The translations under genes and the position numbers were made by a program. A stretch of DNA of 64,000 bases. Origin: Rothia nasimurium (lineage in GTDB: Bacteria; Actinomycetota; Actinomycetes; Actinomycetales; Micrococcaceae). The stretch covers positions 186,001 through 250,000 of the forward strand of contig NZ_CAKMSR010000003.1 of the NCBI RefSeq assembly GCF_928381705.1, in the 5' to 3' direction. Shown here in pieces: positions 18,612-28,058 of the stretch; within the stretch, counting starts at the first letter, position 1, and each line of letters begins with the position of its first letter. The notes beneath the pieces are model-generated. The model did no database searches. It saw only the letters and a program-made list of their open reading frames with translations, and was not told the origin of the DNA.

Positions 18612-19228
18612 GCTTGACCCTTTCGGTTCTTGATGATGAAGTTCTGAATTTCGGCTGCCATGTCGGCAATTCCCCTGCCGCCACAGGCATCCAAGGTGTA
18701 GCTGGCGAGCTCTTCATAGCGGTCCCGGCGGGCCTCGAAAATTTCGGTCCACTTTTGTACCGGGTTGGGCTGGAGCAGGGGCCGGGTTTTGCTGTTCTGA
18801 ATGCGCGGGGCTACGGTTTCAGCATCAACCTTGATGTAGATAACTGTCTCGTCTTTGAGCACCCGTGCCACCTCGGGGGTCATGGGAGCTCCCCCGCCAA
18901 GAGAAAAGATGGTGTTGCGCCGGGCTGGTGAGGTTAGCACTTCACGGATCACCTCAGCTTCGATGCGGCGGAACTCAGCTTCACCGTAGTCGGCGAAGAT
19001 TTGTGACACCTCACCGTACTTTTCGACGATGAGGTGGTCAGAGTCGAGGAACTCGTAGCCGTAGAAGCGTGCGAGGTGGGTGCCTATATAGGACTTACCC
19101 GCAGCCATGGGGCCGATGATCACGACCGGGCGGGATTTTTCGATATAGGTTTCTTGCACCTCGCGCACCTGGTTGGGTGCGAGCACCTCGGTCATGTCGA
19201 TCGCGTGGTCACGTGATCGGGGGGTCAT
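18608..19228 (-). CDS. aroK: Shikimate kinase
   Basis: Phosphorylates shikimate at the 3-OH with ATP. The P-loop 'IIGPMAAGKSYIGTHLARFYG', 'FLDSDHLIVEKYG' for shikimate binding and 'FSLGGGAPMT' are all visible. The ATG at 19228, 3 bp after the aroC stop, is preferred; it gives 206 residues. That is about 30 longer than most AroK because of an N-terminal extension before the P-loop, and a later start cannot be excluded. Confidence 0.93.
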   Translation of the reverse strand: MTPRSRDHAIDMTEVLAPNQVREVQETYIEKSRPVVIIGPMAAGKSYIGTHLARFYGYEFLDSDHLIVEKYGEVSQIFADYGEAEFRRIEAEVIREVLTSPARRNTIFSLGGGAPMTPEVARVLKDETVIYIKVDAETVAPRIQNSKTRPLLQPNPVQKWTEIFEARRDRYEELASYTLDACGGRGIADMAAEIQNFIIKNRKGQA

Positions 19229-19230
19229 GG

Positions 19231-20445
19231 TTAGGCGTCCCACCCTGCTACGTTGGATTCCCAGGCCAGGGATTCGGGGATGGCTGCCAGGTAGGAGTCC
19301 ATGTTGCGGTGGGTTTCGGTGATGGAATCGCCGCCGAACTTCTCGAGGGCTGCTTCTGCCAGAACCAGGGCGACCATGGCCTCTGCGACGACGCCGGCTG
19401 CGGGCACAGCACAGACGTCTGAGCGCTGGTGGTGGGCGCGGGCAACTTCACCGGTAGAGGTGTCGATGGTGGCCAGGGCTTTGGGCACGGTGGCGATGGG
19501 CTTCATGGCGGCGCGTACGCGTAGCAGGTCACCGATGGTCATGCCACCTTCGATACCACCTGCGCGGTTTGAGACGCGCTGGACGCCGTGCTCACCGGGT
19601 ACGATTTCGTCGTGGGCGCGGGTGCCGGGGCGCTTTGCGGTTTCAAAGCCGTCGCCTACTTCTACGCCCTTGATGGCCTGAATGCCCATGAGGGCTGCGG
19701 CCAGGCGGGCGTCGAGGCGGCGGTCCCAGTGCACGTAGGAGCCGAGTCCCGGGGGCAGGCCGTAAGCGAGAACTTCTACCACGCCGCCCAGGGTCTCGCC
19801 GTCCTTGTGGGCCTTATCGACGGTAGCGACCATGGCTTCGGAGGTTGCGGCGTCGAAGCAGCGCAGGGGGTCGGCGTCGAGGGCAGCAACATCGCGAGGG
19901 GTAGGACGCGGGGCGTCGGCGGGGGCTGCTACCTCAGCGATAGCGGTGGTGTGGCTGACCAGTTCTACGCCGAGAGCCTTAAGAATCTGGGCCGCAACGA
20001 CGCCCAGGGCTACGCGGGTTGCGGTTTCGCGGGCGCTGGCGCGTTCAAGGACGGGGCGGGACTCGTCAAATCCGTACTTCTGCATACCAGCGAAGTCTGC
20101 GTGGCCGGGACGGGGGCGGGTGAGGGCCGCGTTGCGGGCGCGCCCCTCAATCAGGGCGGGGTCAACGGGGTCTGATGACATCACATCAACCCACTTGGGC
20201 CATTCGGTGTTAGCGATTTCAATAGCTACAGGGCCGCCCTGGGTTTTACCGTGACGGACACCGCCGAGGATGCGCACGCGGTCCTCTTCGAACTTCATAC
20301 GGGCACCACGGCCGTAGCCGAGGCGGCGGCGGGCTAGAGCATCGTGCACCATCTCGCTGGTAAGTTCGACACCTGCCGGTACGCCTTCAATAATTCCTAC
20401 CAGGGCTTCGCCGTGGGATTCACCGGCTGTGAGCCAACGTAGCAT
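19231..20445 (-). CDS. aroC: Chorismate synthase
   Basis: Last shikimate-pathway step, FMN-dependent loss of phosphate from EPSP to give chorismate. The 404-residue protein has the N-terminal '[20 protein letters not shown]', basic '[18 protein letters not shown]', and the late motifs '[15 protein letters not shown]' and '[17 protein letters not shown]'. It heads aroC-aroK-aroB and lies about 100 bp after aroE. Confidence 0.98.
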   Translation of the reverse strand: MLRWLTAGESHGEALVGIIEGVPAGVELTSEMVHDALARRRLGYGRGARMKFEEDRVRILGGVRHGKTQGGPVAIEIANTEWPKWVDVMSSDPVDPALIEGRARNAALTRPRPGHADFAGMQKYGFDESRPVLERASARETATRVALGVVAAQILKALGVELVSHTTAIAEVAAPADAPRPTPRDVAALDADPLRCFDAATSEAMVATVDKAHKDGETLGGVVEVLAYGLPPGLGSYVHWDRRLDARLAAALMGIQAIKGVEVGDGFETAKRPGTRAHDEIVPGEHGVQRVSNRAGGIEGGMTIGDLLRVRAAMKPIATVPKALATIDTSTGEVARAHHQRSDVCAVPAAGVVAEAMVALVLAEAALEKFGGDSITETHRNMDSYLAAIPESLAWESNVAGWDA

Positions 20446-20546
20446 CTCTAACCTTCTTTACGTTTGCCTGTGGGTCTTGTGTTCTAAGATTTCCAAAAAT
20501 AGCGGTCGATAGCAAACCGCTACTTCACGATTCGGTACGAGTAGTC

Positions 20547-21476
20547 TCAGCGTGTGAGCCAGGCTGATTCGTTCACCGATTCGGGTTCAAAGTCTGTAAC
20601 CGGTAGCCCTACCGCCTGACGCATGGCGGTGAGCACTTCGTCCTGCCGGGGTAAGGGGTGGCTCCTGTCGTGGCCGGTAAAGAGCTTGACCTGGTCTACT
20701 GCCTGGTACATCAGCATCTCAAGTCCGCTGGTCACGGCCCCTCCTCGGGCCTCCCACTCCCCCGCTAGAACCGAGGGCCAGGGGTCATAAGAGACATCGA
20801 GCAGGTAGCCCGCAGATTCACCCCGTTCTGCGGTAGCCAGCAGCCCATCGGCTGCTCCAGCAGGCAGGGTACAGATTGTCACATCAAACTCTGCGTAGCT
20901 TTGAGCAAAGCTGTCGATGGGAGAAAAATCAAGGTTCAGGCCCAACCGGGTGGCGGCGTCCGCAACCCCCTGAGCCCGGCCAGCATCTCGCACAAAAACG
21001 CGGACGCCCTCCGCCCCCATCGCGCTCAGGGCAGCGAGGGCGGCGGTTGCGGTACCACCGCCACCGATGATGGCAGCCCGCTGGGGGTTCCCGACCAAGC
21101 CCGCCTGGCGCAGAGCATTGACGATGCCAGACACATCGGTGTTATCGCCCCAGGAGGCCAACCGGCCATCAACATCGTGCCGCCAGTAGACGGTGTTAAC
21201 CACACCGACCGCTTGGGCAAACGGGGTCAGGTAATCCAGGTGCTCTTTGACCGCTGATTTGAGCGGCATGGTGACAGAAAAGCCGCGGGTGCCATGCTCG
21301 GGGGTATGGAGGGCAAATACGTCGGCCAGCTGGTCCTCGCGAGTATCTAGCCGGTCGTAGCCCATCTCAAGCCCCATAGCCCGGTAGGCGGCCAGATGCA
21401 GCAGGGGTGATTTACTGTGCTTAATGGGGTGCCCCAAGACAAAAGCCTTGGGGCACTCGGTAATCTGCTTACTCAT
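20547..21476 (-). CDS. aroE: Shikimate dehydrogenase
   Basis: Reduces 3-dehydroshikimate with NADPH. The 309-residue chain shows the substrate site 'LGHPIKHSKSPLLH' near residue 14, the catalytic Lys in 'VTMPLKSAVKEHLD', the Asp of 'SWGDNTDVSGIV' and the nucleotide loop 'IIGGGGTATAALAAL'. Its start overlaps the mltG stop by one base, which couples it to the alaS-ruvX-mltG run. Confidence 0.96.
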   Translation of the reverse strand: MSKQITECPKAFVLGHPIKHSKSPLLHLAAYRAMGLEMGYDRLDTREDQLADVFALHTPEHGTRGFSVTMPLKSAVKEHLDYLTPFAQAVGVVNTVYWRHDVDGRLASWGDNTDVSGIVNALRQAGLVGNPQRAAIIGGGGTATAALAALSAMGAEGVRVFVRDAGRAQGVADAATRLGLNLDFSPIDSFAQSYAEFDVTICTLPAGAADGLLATAERGESAGYLLDVSYDPWPSVLAGEWEARGGAVTSGLEMLMYQAVDQVKLFTGHDRSHPLPRQDEVLTAMRQAVGLPVTDFEPESVNESAWLTR

Positions 21477-22690
21477 TAGGAGCAGACACCCTCGTGAGCT
21501 TTACAGAATTCATCGTATACTTCAACATTCTTCAGGTGCTCTTCGTAGGTCTTAGCGAAGAGAGTCTCACCGGTGAAGAGATCAACGGTGACCCAGAAGT
21601 AGTAGTCGTTCTTCTCAGGGTTGGCAGCTGCCTTAATAGCCGCTAGACCGGGTGAACCGATAGGACCTTCGGGCAGGCCCTTGTAGTAGAAAGTGTTGTA
21701 CTTGTTACTGGCGTCCTGCTTCTGTTCATTAGAGATATGGTAGCTCTGAATGCCCAGACCGTAGGCTACGGTTGCGTCTGACTGTAGGTAGCCGCTGGTT
21801 TCGCCATCTGGGTTATTCAGGCGGTTCTCGATAGCACCGGCAATTGGGTAGTAGTCAGCCTCGCGACCTTCGAACTCCAGGATTGAGGCAACGGTAATCA
21901 CGTGGAAGATTCGGTCATCGCCAGAAACACCGGCCTCTTCTAGAGCGTTGAAGGTGTTATCAACCATCATTTGCAGGATTTCTTCAGCACCGGCGTCCTT
22001 GGGGAAGCGGTATTCGCCCGGGAAGAGGAAGCCCTCAATCGTGGGGAACTGTGAAGGAATACCGAAGCGGGTGGGGTCGGTTGATAATGCCTTGAACTCT
22101 TGGGCGCTAATACCGGTGCCCGTAGCAAGAGCTTCAAAGGTCTTATCCATACGCCAGGTACGGGCAACCGCCACGTAGTTGGTGTTGGCTTCGTCAAAAC
22201 GCAGGAGCTCACCCAGAGCAGCAGCGCTGCTCATTTCTTCTTGCATTGTGTACTCACCGGGTTGGAAGAACTGGTCCTGGCCTTTATCTGAGTACTCCTG
22301 CAAGAAACGGTCGGCGTTAGCAATAATGCCCTGCTCTTCCAGAGAGTTAGCAATACCTATAGCCGATGCACCCTCGGGGATTGTGAAGGTAACTTCGGTG
22401 CCGTTCCCTTCACCGGCAAAGTCTTTTCGCTCGAACCAGCCAAACTTGGGGGCAAGAATGGAGACAACCAGAACGAGTGCAACAGCAAAAACTAGAGCAG
22501 CTGAGATAACAAAGTTGCGGGAGCGACGGCGGGTGCGGTCTCGATCGTCCTTAGTGTATTCTTCTTCAACGGCGGTGAAGAACCCACCGTTAGCTCCGTC
22601 TTCGGTTGAGCCCAGCAGGCCGTCCAGGTCGGTCTGCTGGTTCTTGGTGCGGCGGCGCGGCGGGCGGCTAGAACTCGAGTTCTCAGACAT
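21476..22690 (-). CDS. mltG: Endolytic murein transglycosylase MltG
   Basis: Membrane-anchored YceG-family enzyme that cuts nascent glycan strands and ends their growth. The ATG at 22690 ('MSENSSSSRPPRRR') is chosen over an upstream in-frame ATG, because it overlaps the ruvX stop by 8 bp and gives 404 residues. A cytosolic basic tail is followed by one membrane helix ('NFVISAALVFAVALVLVVSIL', split at about 63-83). The catalytic Glu lies in 'VASILEFEGREADYYPIA', and 'YLQSDATVAYGLG' marks the end of the active site. Confidence 0.94.
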   Translation of the reverse strand: MSENSSSSRPPRRRTKNQQTDLDGLLGSTEDGANGGFFTAVEEEYTKDDRDRTRRRSRNFVISAALVFAVALVLVVSILAPKFGWFERKDFAGEGNGTEVTFTIPEGASAIGIANSLEEQGIIANADRFLQEYSDKGQDQFFQPGEYTMQEEMSSAAALGELLRFDEANTNYVAVARTWRMDKTFEALATGTGISAQEFKALSTDPTRFGIPSQFPTIEGFLFPGEYRFPKDAGAEEILQMMVDNTFNALEEAGVSGDDRIFHVITVASILEFEGREADYYPIAGAIENRLNNPDGETSGYLQSDATVAYGLGIQSYHISNEQKQDASNKYNTFYYKGLPEGPIGSPGLAAIKAAANPEKNDYYFWVTVDLFTGETLFAKTYEEHLKNVEVYDEFCKAHEGVCS

Positions 22691-23225
22691 TCGGGTTCTC
22701 CGTTTCGTCGTTGGAGGTGCTGGAATCAAGCTCACCGTGAGGGGCAGTGAGCTCAAGGCGGTAGCCGGCCAGGTGCTGGCCGGCTTTGAGGGTGTCGACA
22801 GCATGCTGCAGGATATTGACGGCAGCTACCTGATCGACCATGTTTTTAAAGTCTCTGCTCGACACACCTGCCTCGTGCAGGGACCGGTGGGCGCTCACGG
22901 TAGTGAGTCGCTCATCGACCAGCCACACGGGCACGGAAGCATCGTCAGCGGCTAGTTCCTGCACCAGGGCCTCGGCATACTCGCGGGCCATGAGGGTTGA
23001 GGGGCTCTCTCCCCCGCGCATGGTCTTCGGTAGCCCCACAAATACTTCGGTCACTTCGTTAACTTCAATGAGTTTACGAAGGACCCGCCGGTCAGAGTTC
23101 TTTTTCAAATCGCGGCGTAGGGTTTTGAGGGGAGTTGCGAGTATGCCGTCGGGGTCGCACAGGGCTAGGCCGACGCGGGCATTACCCACGTCGACTCCCA
23201 TGCGGCGGCCTCTGGTGAAGGTCAC
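22683..23225 (-). CDS. ruvX: Holliday-junction resolvase-like protein RuvX/YqgF
   Basis: RNase H-fold protein linked to 16S rRNA 5'-end processing and to junction cleavage. It carries 'MGVDVGNARVGLALCDPDG' with the first catalytic Asp, 'VFVGLPKTMRGGES' and 'VWLVDERLTTVSAHRSL' with the Glu of the active site. A GTG start at 23225, 4 bp after the alaS stop, gives 180 residues; the longer open frame upstream lies within alaS and is not used. The C-terminal tail past the fold is low in order and acidic. Confidence 0.9.
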   Translation of the reverse strand: MTFTRGRRMGVDVGNARVGLALCDPDGILATPLKTLRRDLKKNSDRRVLRKLIEVNEVTEVFVGLPKTMRGGESPSTLMAREYAEALVQELAADDASVPVWLVDERLTTVSAHRSLHEAGVSSRDFKNMVDQVAAVNILQHAVDTLKAGQHLAGYRLELTAPHGELDSSTSNDETENPNV

Positions 23226-23229
23226 TGGG

Positions 23230-25917
23230 TTAGGCCCCCAGCTCTGAAATGGTGGATCGGATAGCGGTGAAAGCTTCGTCGATCTTGGTGGCGTCCTGGC
23301 CACCGCCCTGGGCGACGTCGTCCTTACCGCCACCGCCACCGCCGAGCACACCGGCAGCGACGCGGACGAGGGCCCCCGCTTTGATACCAGCATCGCGGGC
23401 AGCCTGGTTGGTGGCAACCAGAATAACGGGACGACCATTGTTCACACCTGCTACGGCTACGGTAGCGGCCTCTTCACCCAGGCGAGAGCGCAGGTCAAGG
23501 GCCAGTTCGCGCACGCCGTTGGCGTCCAGTTCCCCTGCGTTGTGCAGAAGGGTGCGGACGGAACCTACCATCTGGGCAGTTTCGGTCAGCTTACCGGCCT
23601 CAGCCTGCAGCTTTTCCTTGCGAAGCTTTGCCAGTTCCTTCTCGGCTTCCTTGAGCTTGGTCAGGGTCTGGTTAATCTTCTCGGGCAGTTCGGTGGAGGA
23701 CTGCACCTTCATCAAACCGGTCAGCTGATTGACCAGGGTGCGCTCGGCAGCCAGGTGGTTGAAGGAGTCCAGACCGACAAGAGCTTCGACGCGACGGTTA
23801 CCTGAACCGACAGACTGCTCGGTGAGCAAGGTTAGGGAGCCGATCTGAGCGGTTGAACCAACGTGGGTACCGCCGCAGAGTTCGCGGGAGAAGTCGCCGC
23901 CCATCTCAACCACACGTACGGTGTCGCCGTACTTTTCGCCGAAGAGGCTCATTGCGCCGAGCTTCTTAGCTTCCTCCAGGGGCATCTCGCGGGTAATGGT
24001 CTGGAAGTTGTCACGGATAGCGGTGTTAGCTACCTCTTCGACTTCCTGCTTAGCAGCGTCAGAGAGACCCTCACTCCAGGCGAAGTCGAAACGCAGGTAG
24101 CCTTCCTTGTTGAAGGAACCGCGCTGGGTTGCTTCGTTACCGAGCACCTGGTGCAGGGCTGCGTGGATGATGTGGGTGCCCGAGTGAGCCTTTTCGCCGT
24201 CCTGGCGGCGCTGTACATCAACCTGGGCAATAACGGGGGTGCCTGCAGCAACCTCGCCCTCGCGCACAACTGCGCGGTGTACAGAGAGACCCTTGACGGG
24301 CTGCTGCACATCTGAAACGTCAATGGTGAAACCGTTACCGGTGATCACGCCGGTATCAGCTGCCTGGCCACCTGCTTCTGCGTAGAAGGGGGTTTCGTCG
24401 AGTACGATTTCAACCTTCTGACCTGCGGACGCCGCGGGTACAGAAACACCGTCGACCAGGATGGCGCGCAGGGTGGTTTCGGTCCGCAGTTCGTTGTAAC
24501 CGGTGAAAATAGAGCCGCGTTCATCAGCCAGCTCACGGAAGACAGAGAGGTCGGCCATGCCGCCCTTCTTGGCCTTAGCGTCGGCCTGGGCACGGTGGCG
24601 CTGCTCTTCCATGAGGGCACGGAACTGGGCTTCGTCGACCTTCACACCGGCTTCTTCAGCCATCTCGAGGGTCAGGTCGATGGGGAAACCGTAGGTATCG
24701 TGCAGGGCAAAGGCATCTGTGCCTGAGACTTCTCCCTTACCGGCAGCCTTGGCGGATGCAACTGCCTCTTCCAGGCGGGTGGTGCCAGACTCGATTGTCT
24801 TGAGGAAGGCCTTCTCTTCGGCGTAGGCGATACGGGAGATGCGCTCGAAGTCTTCGGCTACGTAGGGGTAGGCGCCGGCCATGGCGTCCTTGGAGGCGGG
24901 GAAAAGGACGGGCAGGCAGGGCTCGGTCACGCCCAGCAGGCGCATAGCGCGGATAGCGCGGCGCATGAGACGGCGCAGGATGTAGCCGCGGCCCTCATTT
25001 GAGGGGGTGACGCCGTCAGCAATGAGCATGAGGGAGGAGCGGATGTGGTCGGCAACCACGCGCATACGGACGTCGTCCTCGTAGCCCTCGTCATTAGCGT
25101 TTTCAGAGCCATGGTACTTCTTACCGGAGAGCTTAGCTGCGGCATCGAGGACGGGGCGCACCTGGTCGGTCTCGTAGAAGTTCTCAACACCTTGCAGGAG
25201 CATGGCCAGACGTTCTACGCCCAGGCCGGTATCGATGTTCTTCTTTGGCAGGTCGCCAAGAATCTCAAAGCTGTCCTTGCCGGTACCCTCACCACGCTGG
25301 TACTGCATGAAGACCAGGTTCCAGATTTCGATGTAGCGGTCGTCGTCGGCTGCGGGGCCGCCTTCCTTACCGTACTCGGGGCCACGATCATAGAAGATTT
25401 CAGAGTCGGGGCCTGCGGGGCCGGGCTGGCCGGTGGACCAGTAGTTCTCAGCCATTCCCATCTTCTGGATACGCTCGGCGGGGAACTTTACGTCATTGAC
25501 CCAGATGTCGTAGGCTTCGTCGTCGCCCTCGTAAACGGTGACCCACAGGCGCTCGGGGTCCAGGCCGTAGCCGCCGTCTTCGATGGATGAGGTGAGCAGC
25601 TCGTAGGCCCAGGGGATAACTTCCTTTTTGAAGTAGTCGCCGAAGGAGAAGTTACCGGCCATCTGGAAGAAGGTGCCGTGGCGGGCGGTCTTGCCAACCT
25701 CGTCGATATCCAGGGTGCGGATGCACTTCTGCACGCTCACTGCGCGGGAGAACTTGGGGGTCTCACGGCCCAGGAAGTAAGGGATGAAGGGGACCATACC
25801 CGCGATGGTGAACATGGCGCCGGGCTCGTGTGATACGAGTGAAGCTGAGGGTACTACGGTGTGCCCGCGCTTTTCGAAGAATTCGATCCAGCGCTTTGAG
25901 ATTTCCTGTGAGAGCAT
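23230..25917 (-). CDS. alaS: Alanyl-tRNA synthetase
   Basis: Charges tRNA-Ala. The ATG at 25917 ('MLSQEISKRWIEFFEKRGH') is the natural start; it gives 895 residues. The class II core shows 'FTIAGMVPFIPYFLG' and 'GRGYILRRLMRRAIRA'. The editing domain has the zinc motif 'HSGTHIIHAALHQVLG' and 'RELCGGTHVGSTAQIGS'. The C-terminal DHHA1 domain ends with a Gly-rich 'VLGGGGGGKDDVAQGGG'. It heads a run with ruvX, mltG and aroE. Confidence 0.97.
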   Translation of the reverse strand: MLSQEISKRWIEFFEKRGHTVVPSASLVSHEPGAMFTIAGMVPFIPYFLGRETPKFSRAVSVQKCIRTLDIDEVGKTARHGTFFQMAGNFSFGDYFKKEVIPWAYELLTSSIEDGGYGLDPERLWVTVYEGDDEAYDIWVNDVKFPAERIQKMGMAENYWSTGQPGPAGPDSEIFYDRGPEYGKEGGPAADDDRYIEIWNLVFMQYQRGEGTGKDSFEILGDLPKKNIDTGLGVERLAMLLQGVENFYETDQVRPVLDAAAKLSGKKYHGSENANDEGYEDDVRMRVVADHIRSSLMLIADGVTPSNEGRGYILRRLMRRAIRAMRLLGVTEPCLPVLFPASKDAMAGAYPYVAEDFERISRIAYAEEKAFLKTIESGTTRLEEAVASAKAAGKGEVSGTDAFALHDTYGFPIDLTLEMAEEAGVKVDEAQFRALMEEQRHRAQADAKAKKGGMADLSVFRELADERGSIFTGYNELRTETTLRAILVDGVSVPAASAGQKVEIVLDETPFYAEAGGQAADTGVITGNGFTIDVSDVQQPVKGLSVHRAVVREGEVAAGTPVIAQVDVQRRQDGEKAHSGTHIIHAALHQVLGNEATQRGSFNKEGYLRFDFAWSEGLSDAAKQEVEEVANTAIRDNFQTITREMPLEEAKKLGAMSLFGEKYGDTVRVVEMGGDFSRELCGGTHVGSTAQIGSLTLLTEQSVGSGNRRVEALVGLDSFNHLAAERTLVNQLTGLMKVQSSTELPEKINQTLTKLKEAEKELAKLRKEKLQAEAGKLTETAQMVGSVRTLLHNAGELDANGVRELALDLRSRLGEEAATVAVAGVNNGRPVILVATNQAARDAGIKAGALVRVAAGVLGGGGGGKDDVAQGGGQDATKIDEAFTAIRSTISELGA

Positions 25918-25963
25918 CGAGGCTTTCTTCCTTCGGTTGATAGTAAATCTTGGGGTGGTTCGC

Positions 25964-26434
25964 TTATGCGAAAAAGTCTTTGCCGAGATCGGCATCGCGC
26001 TCTAGGCGCCGTCTAATGTCAGCTTCTCGCTCTGCCAGGCTACCGGCCGGTGGCAGGGCTTCAGATTCAATGACCTGGTCGCTTGCAAGCTGGTGATGCT
26101 CACTCCCCTGCTGCCAGGTATCGAGGGAGCCGGGGCGAGCGTCCTTGGTCTGGGCGTCGAAGCGGTCTTTAAGCTCTGCTTCTTTTTCGTCCATGCCGGC
26201 TTTGACCGTTGCCGCGAAGCTCATCGCTTTGAGGGCGGCACCTTTAAAGGGGGCGCCGTATTTAGAGTCAAAGAATTGAGCCATGGTGCTACCTTGTGCG
26301 GTGATCTTTTGCAGGGGGCGGTTCGTTGAAACCTCTAAATCAGTGGACGCCGGTGCTGCGCTAGTGGATCGAGTGGCTAGATAGCCTGCGGCAGCTCCAC
26401 CTGCGATAAGGAGTAGATTTTTAAGCAGTCCCAT
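25964..26434 (-). CDS. Small membrane-anchored protein between DUF948 and alaS
   Basis: A 156-residue protein with an N-terminal hydrophobic segment 'LLKNLLLIAGGAAAGYLAT' (residues about 3-21), then a charged, helix-rich soluble part with an 'EKEAELKDRF' stretch and acidic/basic C-terminus. The same gene position between rpsD/DUF948 and alaS is common in Micrococcales, but the role is unknown. It follows the DUF948 gene with no gap. Confidence 0.75.
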   Translation of the reverse strand: MGLLKNLLLIAGGAAAGYLATRSTSAAPASTDLEVSTNRPLQKITAQGSTMAQFFDSKYGAPFKGAALKAMSFAATVKAGMDEKEAELKDRFDAQTKDARPGSLDTWQQGSEHHQLASDQVIESEALPPAGSLAEREADIRRRLERDADLGKDFFA

Positions 26435-26860
26435 TTAGTGACCTTCGGGTGAGGTGCCGGTGTAGCCCTGGCTTTCGGTTCGGGGTGCTGCCTGGTGTGA
26501 ACCTGCTGGCGTACCGCCGTCCCCCTTTACAGCCTTGCGGATGCCGTGGGAGAAGGCTGCCACCTTGATCAGGGGCTGACCTACTGTGGAAGTAACCAGA
26601 GAAGAGAGGGCAGATACGTTAGCTGAGGCGTCCGAAACGTTGCTGGTGATGCTATCGACTTTTTCAATCTGGGCGTTAGTGCTGGCCACAGTCTTGGTGA
26701 CTTCGCCGATCAGCGGGGTGGTCTCATTATTGAGGGACCGAATGGTTGCGGTAAGTTCGTCGAAGACCTTGCCGAGTTTGATGATGGGTAGGGCTAGCAG
26801 GGCTACCAAGATGGCGAATACGCCTGCGGCAATGAGGCCCGCGATATCTGCTCCGCTCAC
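26435..26860 (-). CDS. DUF948 family membrane protein
   Basis: A 141-residue protein with one membrane helix at the N-terminus ('DIAGLIAAGVFAILVALLAL'). A long heptad-like region follows, with 'TIRSLNNETTPLIGEVTKTVASTN' over about 38-61, typical of DUF948, then a low-complexity tail. The family is common in Gram-positive bacteria and is thought to sit at the membrane facing inward or outward; its function is not known. First of a four-gene stretch leading to alaS. Confidence 0.82.
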   Translation of the reverse strand: MSGADIAGLIAAGVFAILVALLALPIIKLGKVFDELTATIRSLNNETTPLIGEVTKTVASTNAQIEKVDSITSNVSDASANVSALSSLVTSTVGQPLIKVAAFSHGIRKAVKGDGGTPAGSHQAAPRTESQGYTGTSPEGH

Positions 26861-26942
26861 GGCTTTCCTGCTTTCTGCCGAGTCACCCGGCTGTTAAAGG
26901 ACACGATTTGATAACAATCTTACTTTACACGGCATTAAGGAG

Positions 26943-26989
26943 CCAGCCCGCTCCCCTGCTCCCGTGTGGGTGCAGGTGGGCGGGCTGGT
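26943..26989 (-). terminator. Stem-loop after rpsD
   Basis: GCCAGCCCGC pairs with GCGGGCTGG, with a second inner CCCCTGC/GCAGGTG helix. On the minus strand the stem is followed only by CTCCTTAAT, so the U-tract is weak. It lies 15 bp after the rpsD stop. Confidence 0.5.
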
Positions 26990-27003
26990 TAAGCTTGGCG
27001 TGA

Positions 27004-27636
27004 TTAGGCCAGGCGTGAGTAGTATTCAACCACGAGCTGCTCTTCGCAGGTCACGGGGATTTCTTCACGCTTGGGTGCGCGCTCGAGCTTTGCATGGAGC
27101 TTCTCGATCTCTACGTTCAGGTAGGCAGGGGTGTCGGGCAGAACGTCCTGGTGTGCACCGGTGGCTGCAACCTGGAAGGGTGCCATCTTCTCTGACTTGG
27201 GGTGAACGTGGATGAGCTGGCCGGGCTTGACGCGGAAGGAGGGGCGGTCAACGCGGATGCCGTCTACCATGATGTGGCGGTGGACGACGAGCTGACGTGC
27301 CTGTGCGATGGTGCGAGCGAAACCTGAGCGCAGGACGAGAGCGTCGAGGCGGGTTTCGAGGATCTCGACCAGGTTCTTACCGGTCTGACCTTCGATGCGC
27401 TTAGCTTCGAGGTAGGCGCGGCGCATCTGAGCTTCACGAATGTTGTACTGTGCGCGCAGACGCTGCTTCTCGCGCAGCTGTACGGCGTAGTTTGAGTCAG
27501 CCTTCTTGCGGCTGCGGCCGTGCTGGCCAGGGCCGTAAGGACGACGCTCGAGGTACTTTTCTGCCTTGGGGGTCAGTGCGATGCCGAGGGCACGTGACTG
27601 ACGCACGGCACGGCGGGTACGGTTGTGGTTTGCCAC
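27004..27636 (-). CDS. rpsD: 30S ribosomal protein S4
   Basis: Primary 16S-binding protein and assembly starter of the small subunit. The 210-residue protein is the Cys-free form with 'RRPYGPGQHGRSRKK' near residue 32, and the S4 domain with 'RLDALVLRSGFARTIAQARQ' near 91 and 'HIMVDGIRVDRPSFRVKPGQ'. The start is GTG at 27636, 9 bp after an AAAGGA ribosome site. It stands apart from the alpha operon of E. coli, as in many Actinobacteria. Confidence 0.97.
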   Translation of the reverse strand: MANHNRTRRAVRQSRALGIALTPKAEKYLERRPYGPGQHGRSRKKADSNYAVQLREKQRLRAQYNIREAQMRRAYLEAKRIEGQTGKNLVEILETRLDALVLRSGFARTIAQARQLVVHRHIMVDGIRVDRPSFRVKPGQLIHVHPKSEKMAPFQVAATGAHQDVLPDTPAYLNVEIEKLHAKLERAPKREEIPVTCEEQLVVEYYSRLA

Positions 27637-27988
27637 AGTTCGTATTCCTTTTCTTTAGCGGTTGGCACGGCTCGTAACGCATATACGGTGGTGTGCTGAG
27701 CGGTTCCCACGGGTGTGGGTGTGCCATTGTTCTGGTGGTCTGGCCTCCGGTGGGCCGCCCACGGTTTGGGCGGTGGAGAGTAGAGAGCAGCCGCACTCTC
27801 GGTACTACGAGCTACCCGGTGATCAGTTTCTACCCCGACTCCGGGGCGGACGCTGCGTTTTGGGTAGTCTGCCAGCTACTTCCCTAGTGTAGCCACTCAG
27901 GGTAGGTTAGGGAGGAGGAAGTGACTATGATATTAAACATAGCGTCTCCTGTATGCTCAACAAGCTTTTTCTGGGTTTACAAACATAA
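27637..27988 (-). other. rpsD upstream region without gene; leader hairpin
   Basis: About 350 bp with no credible coding frame. A 7-bp stem CCGCCCA/TGGGCGG (27755-27761 with 27767-27773) lies in the probable rpsD leader and could take part in S4 feedback; that is only a guess. The open frames seen here on both strands are short, overlap one another and lack ribosome sites. Confidence 0.4.
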
Positions 27989-28030
27989 GAAGTCGGCTCC
28001 AGGGGAGAAAAATCTCCTAGAGCCGACTTA
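27989..28030 (-). terminator. Intrinsic terminator after the frameshifted secreted-protein gene
   Basis: GTCGGCTC and GAGCCGAC form a long stem with a further TAGGAGA/TCTCCTA-like inner part over a short A-rich loop. It begins about 30 bp past the stop at 28059. The T-run on the minus strand is weak. Confidence 0.6.
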
Positions 28031-28058
28031 CTCTCATATAGGTGGAACCTTTAATTTC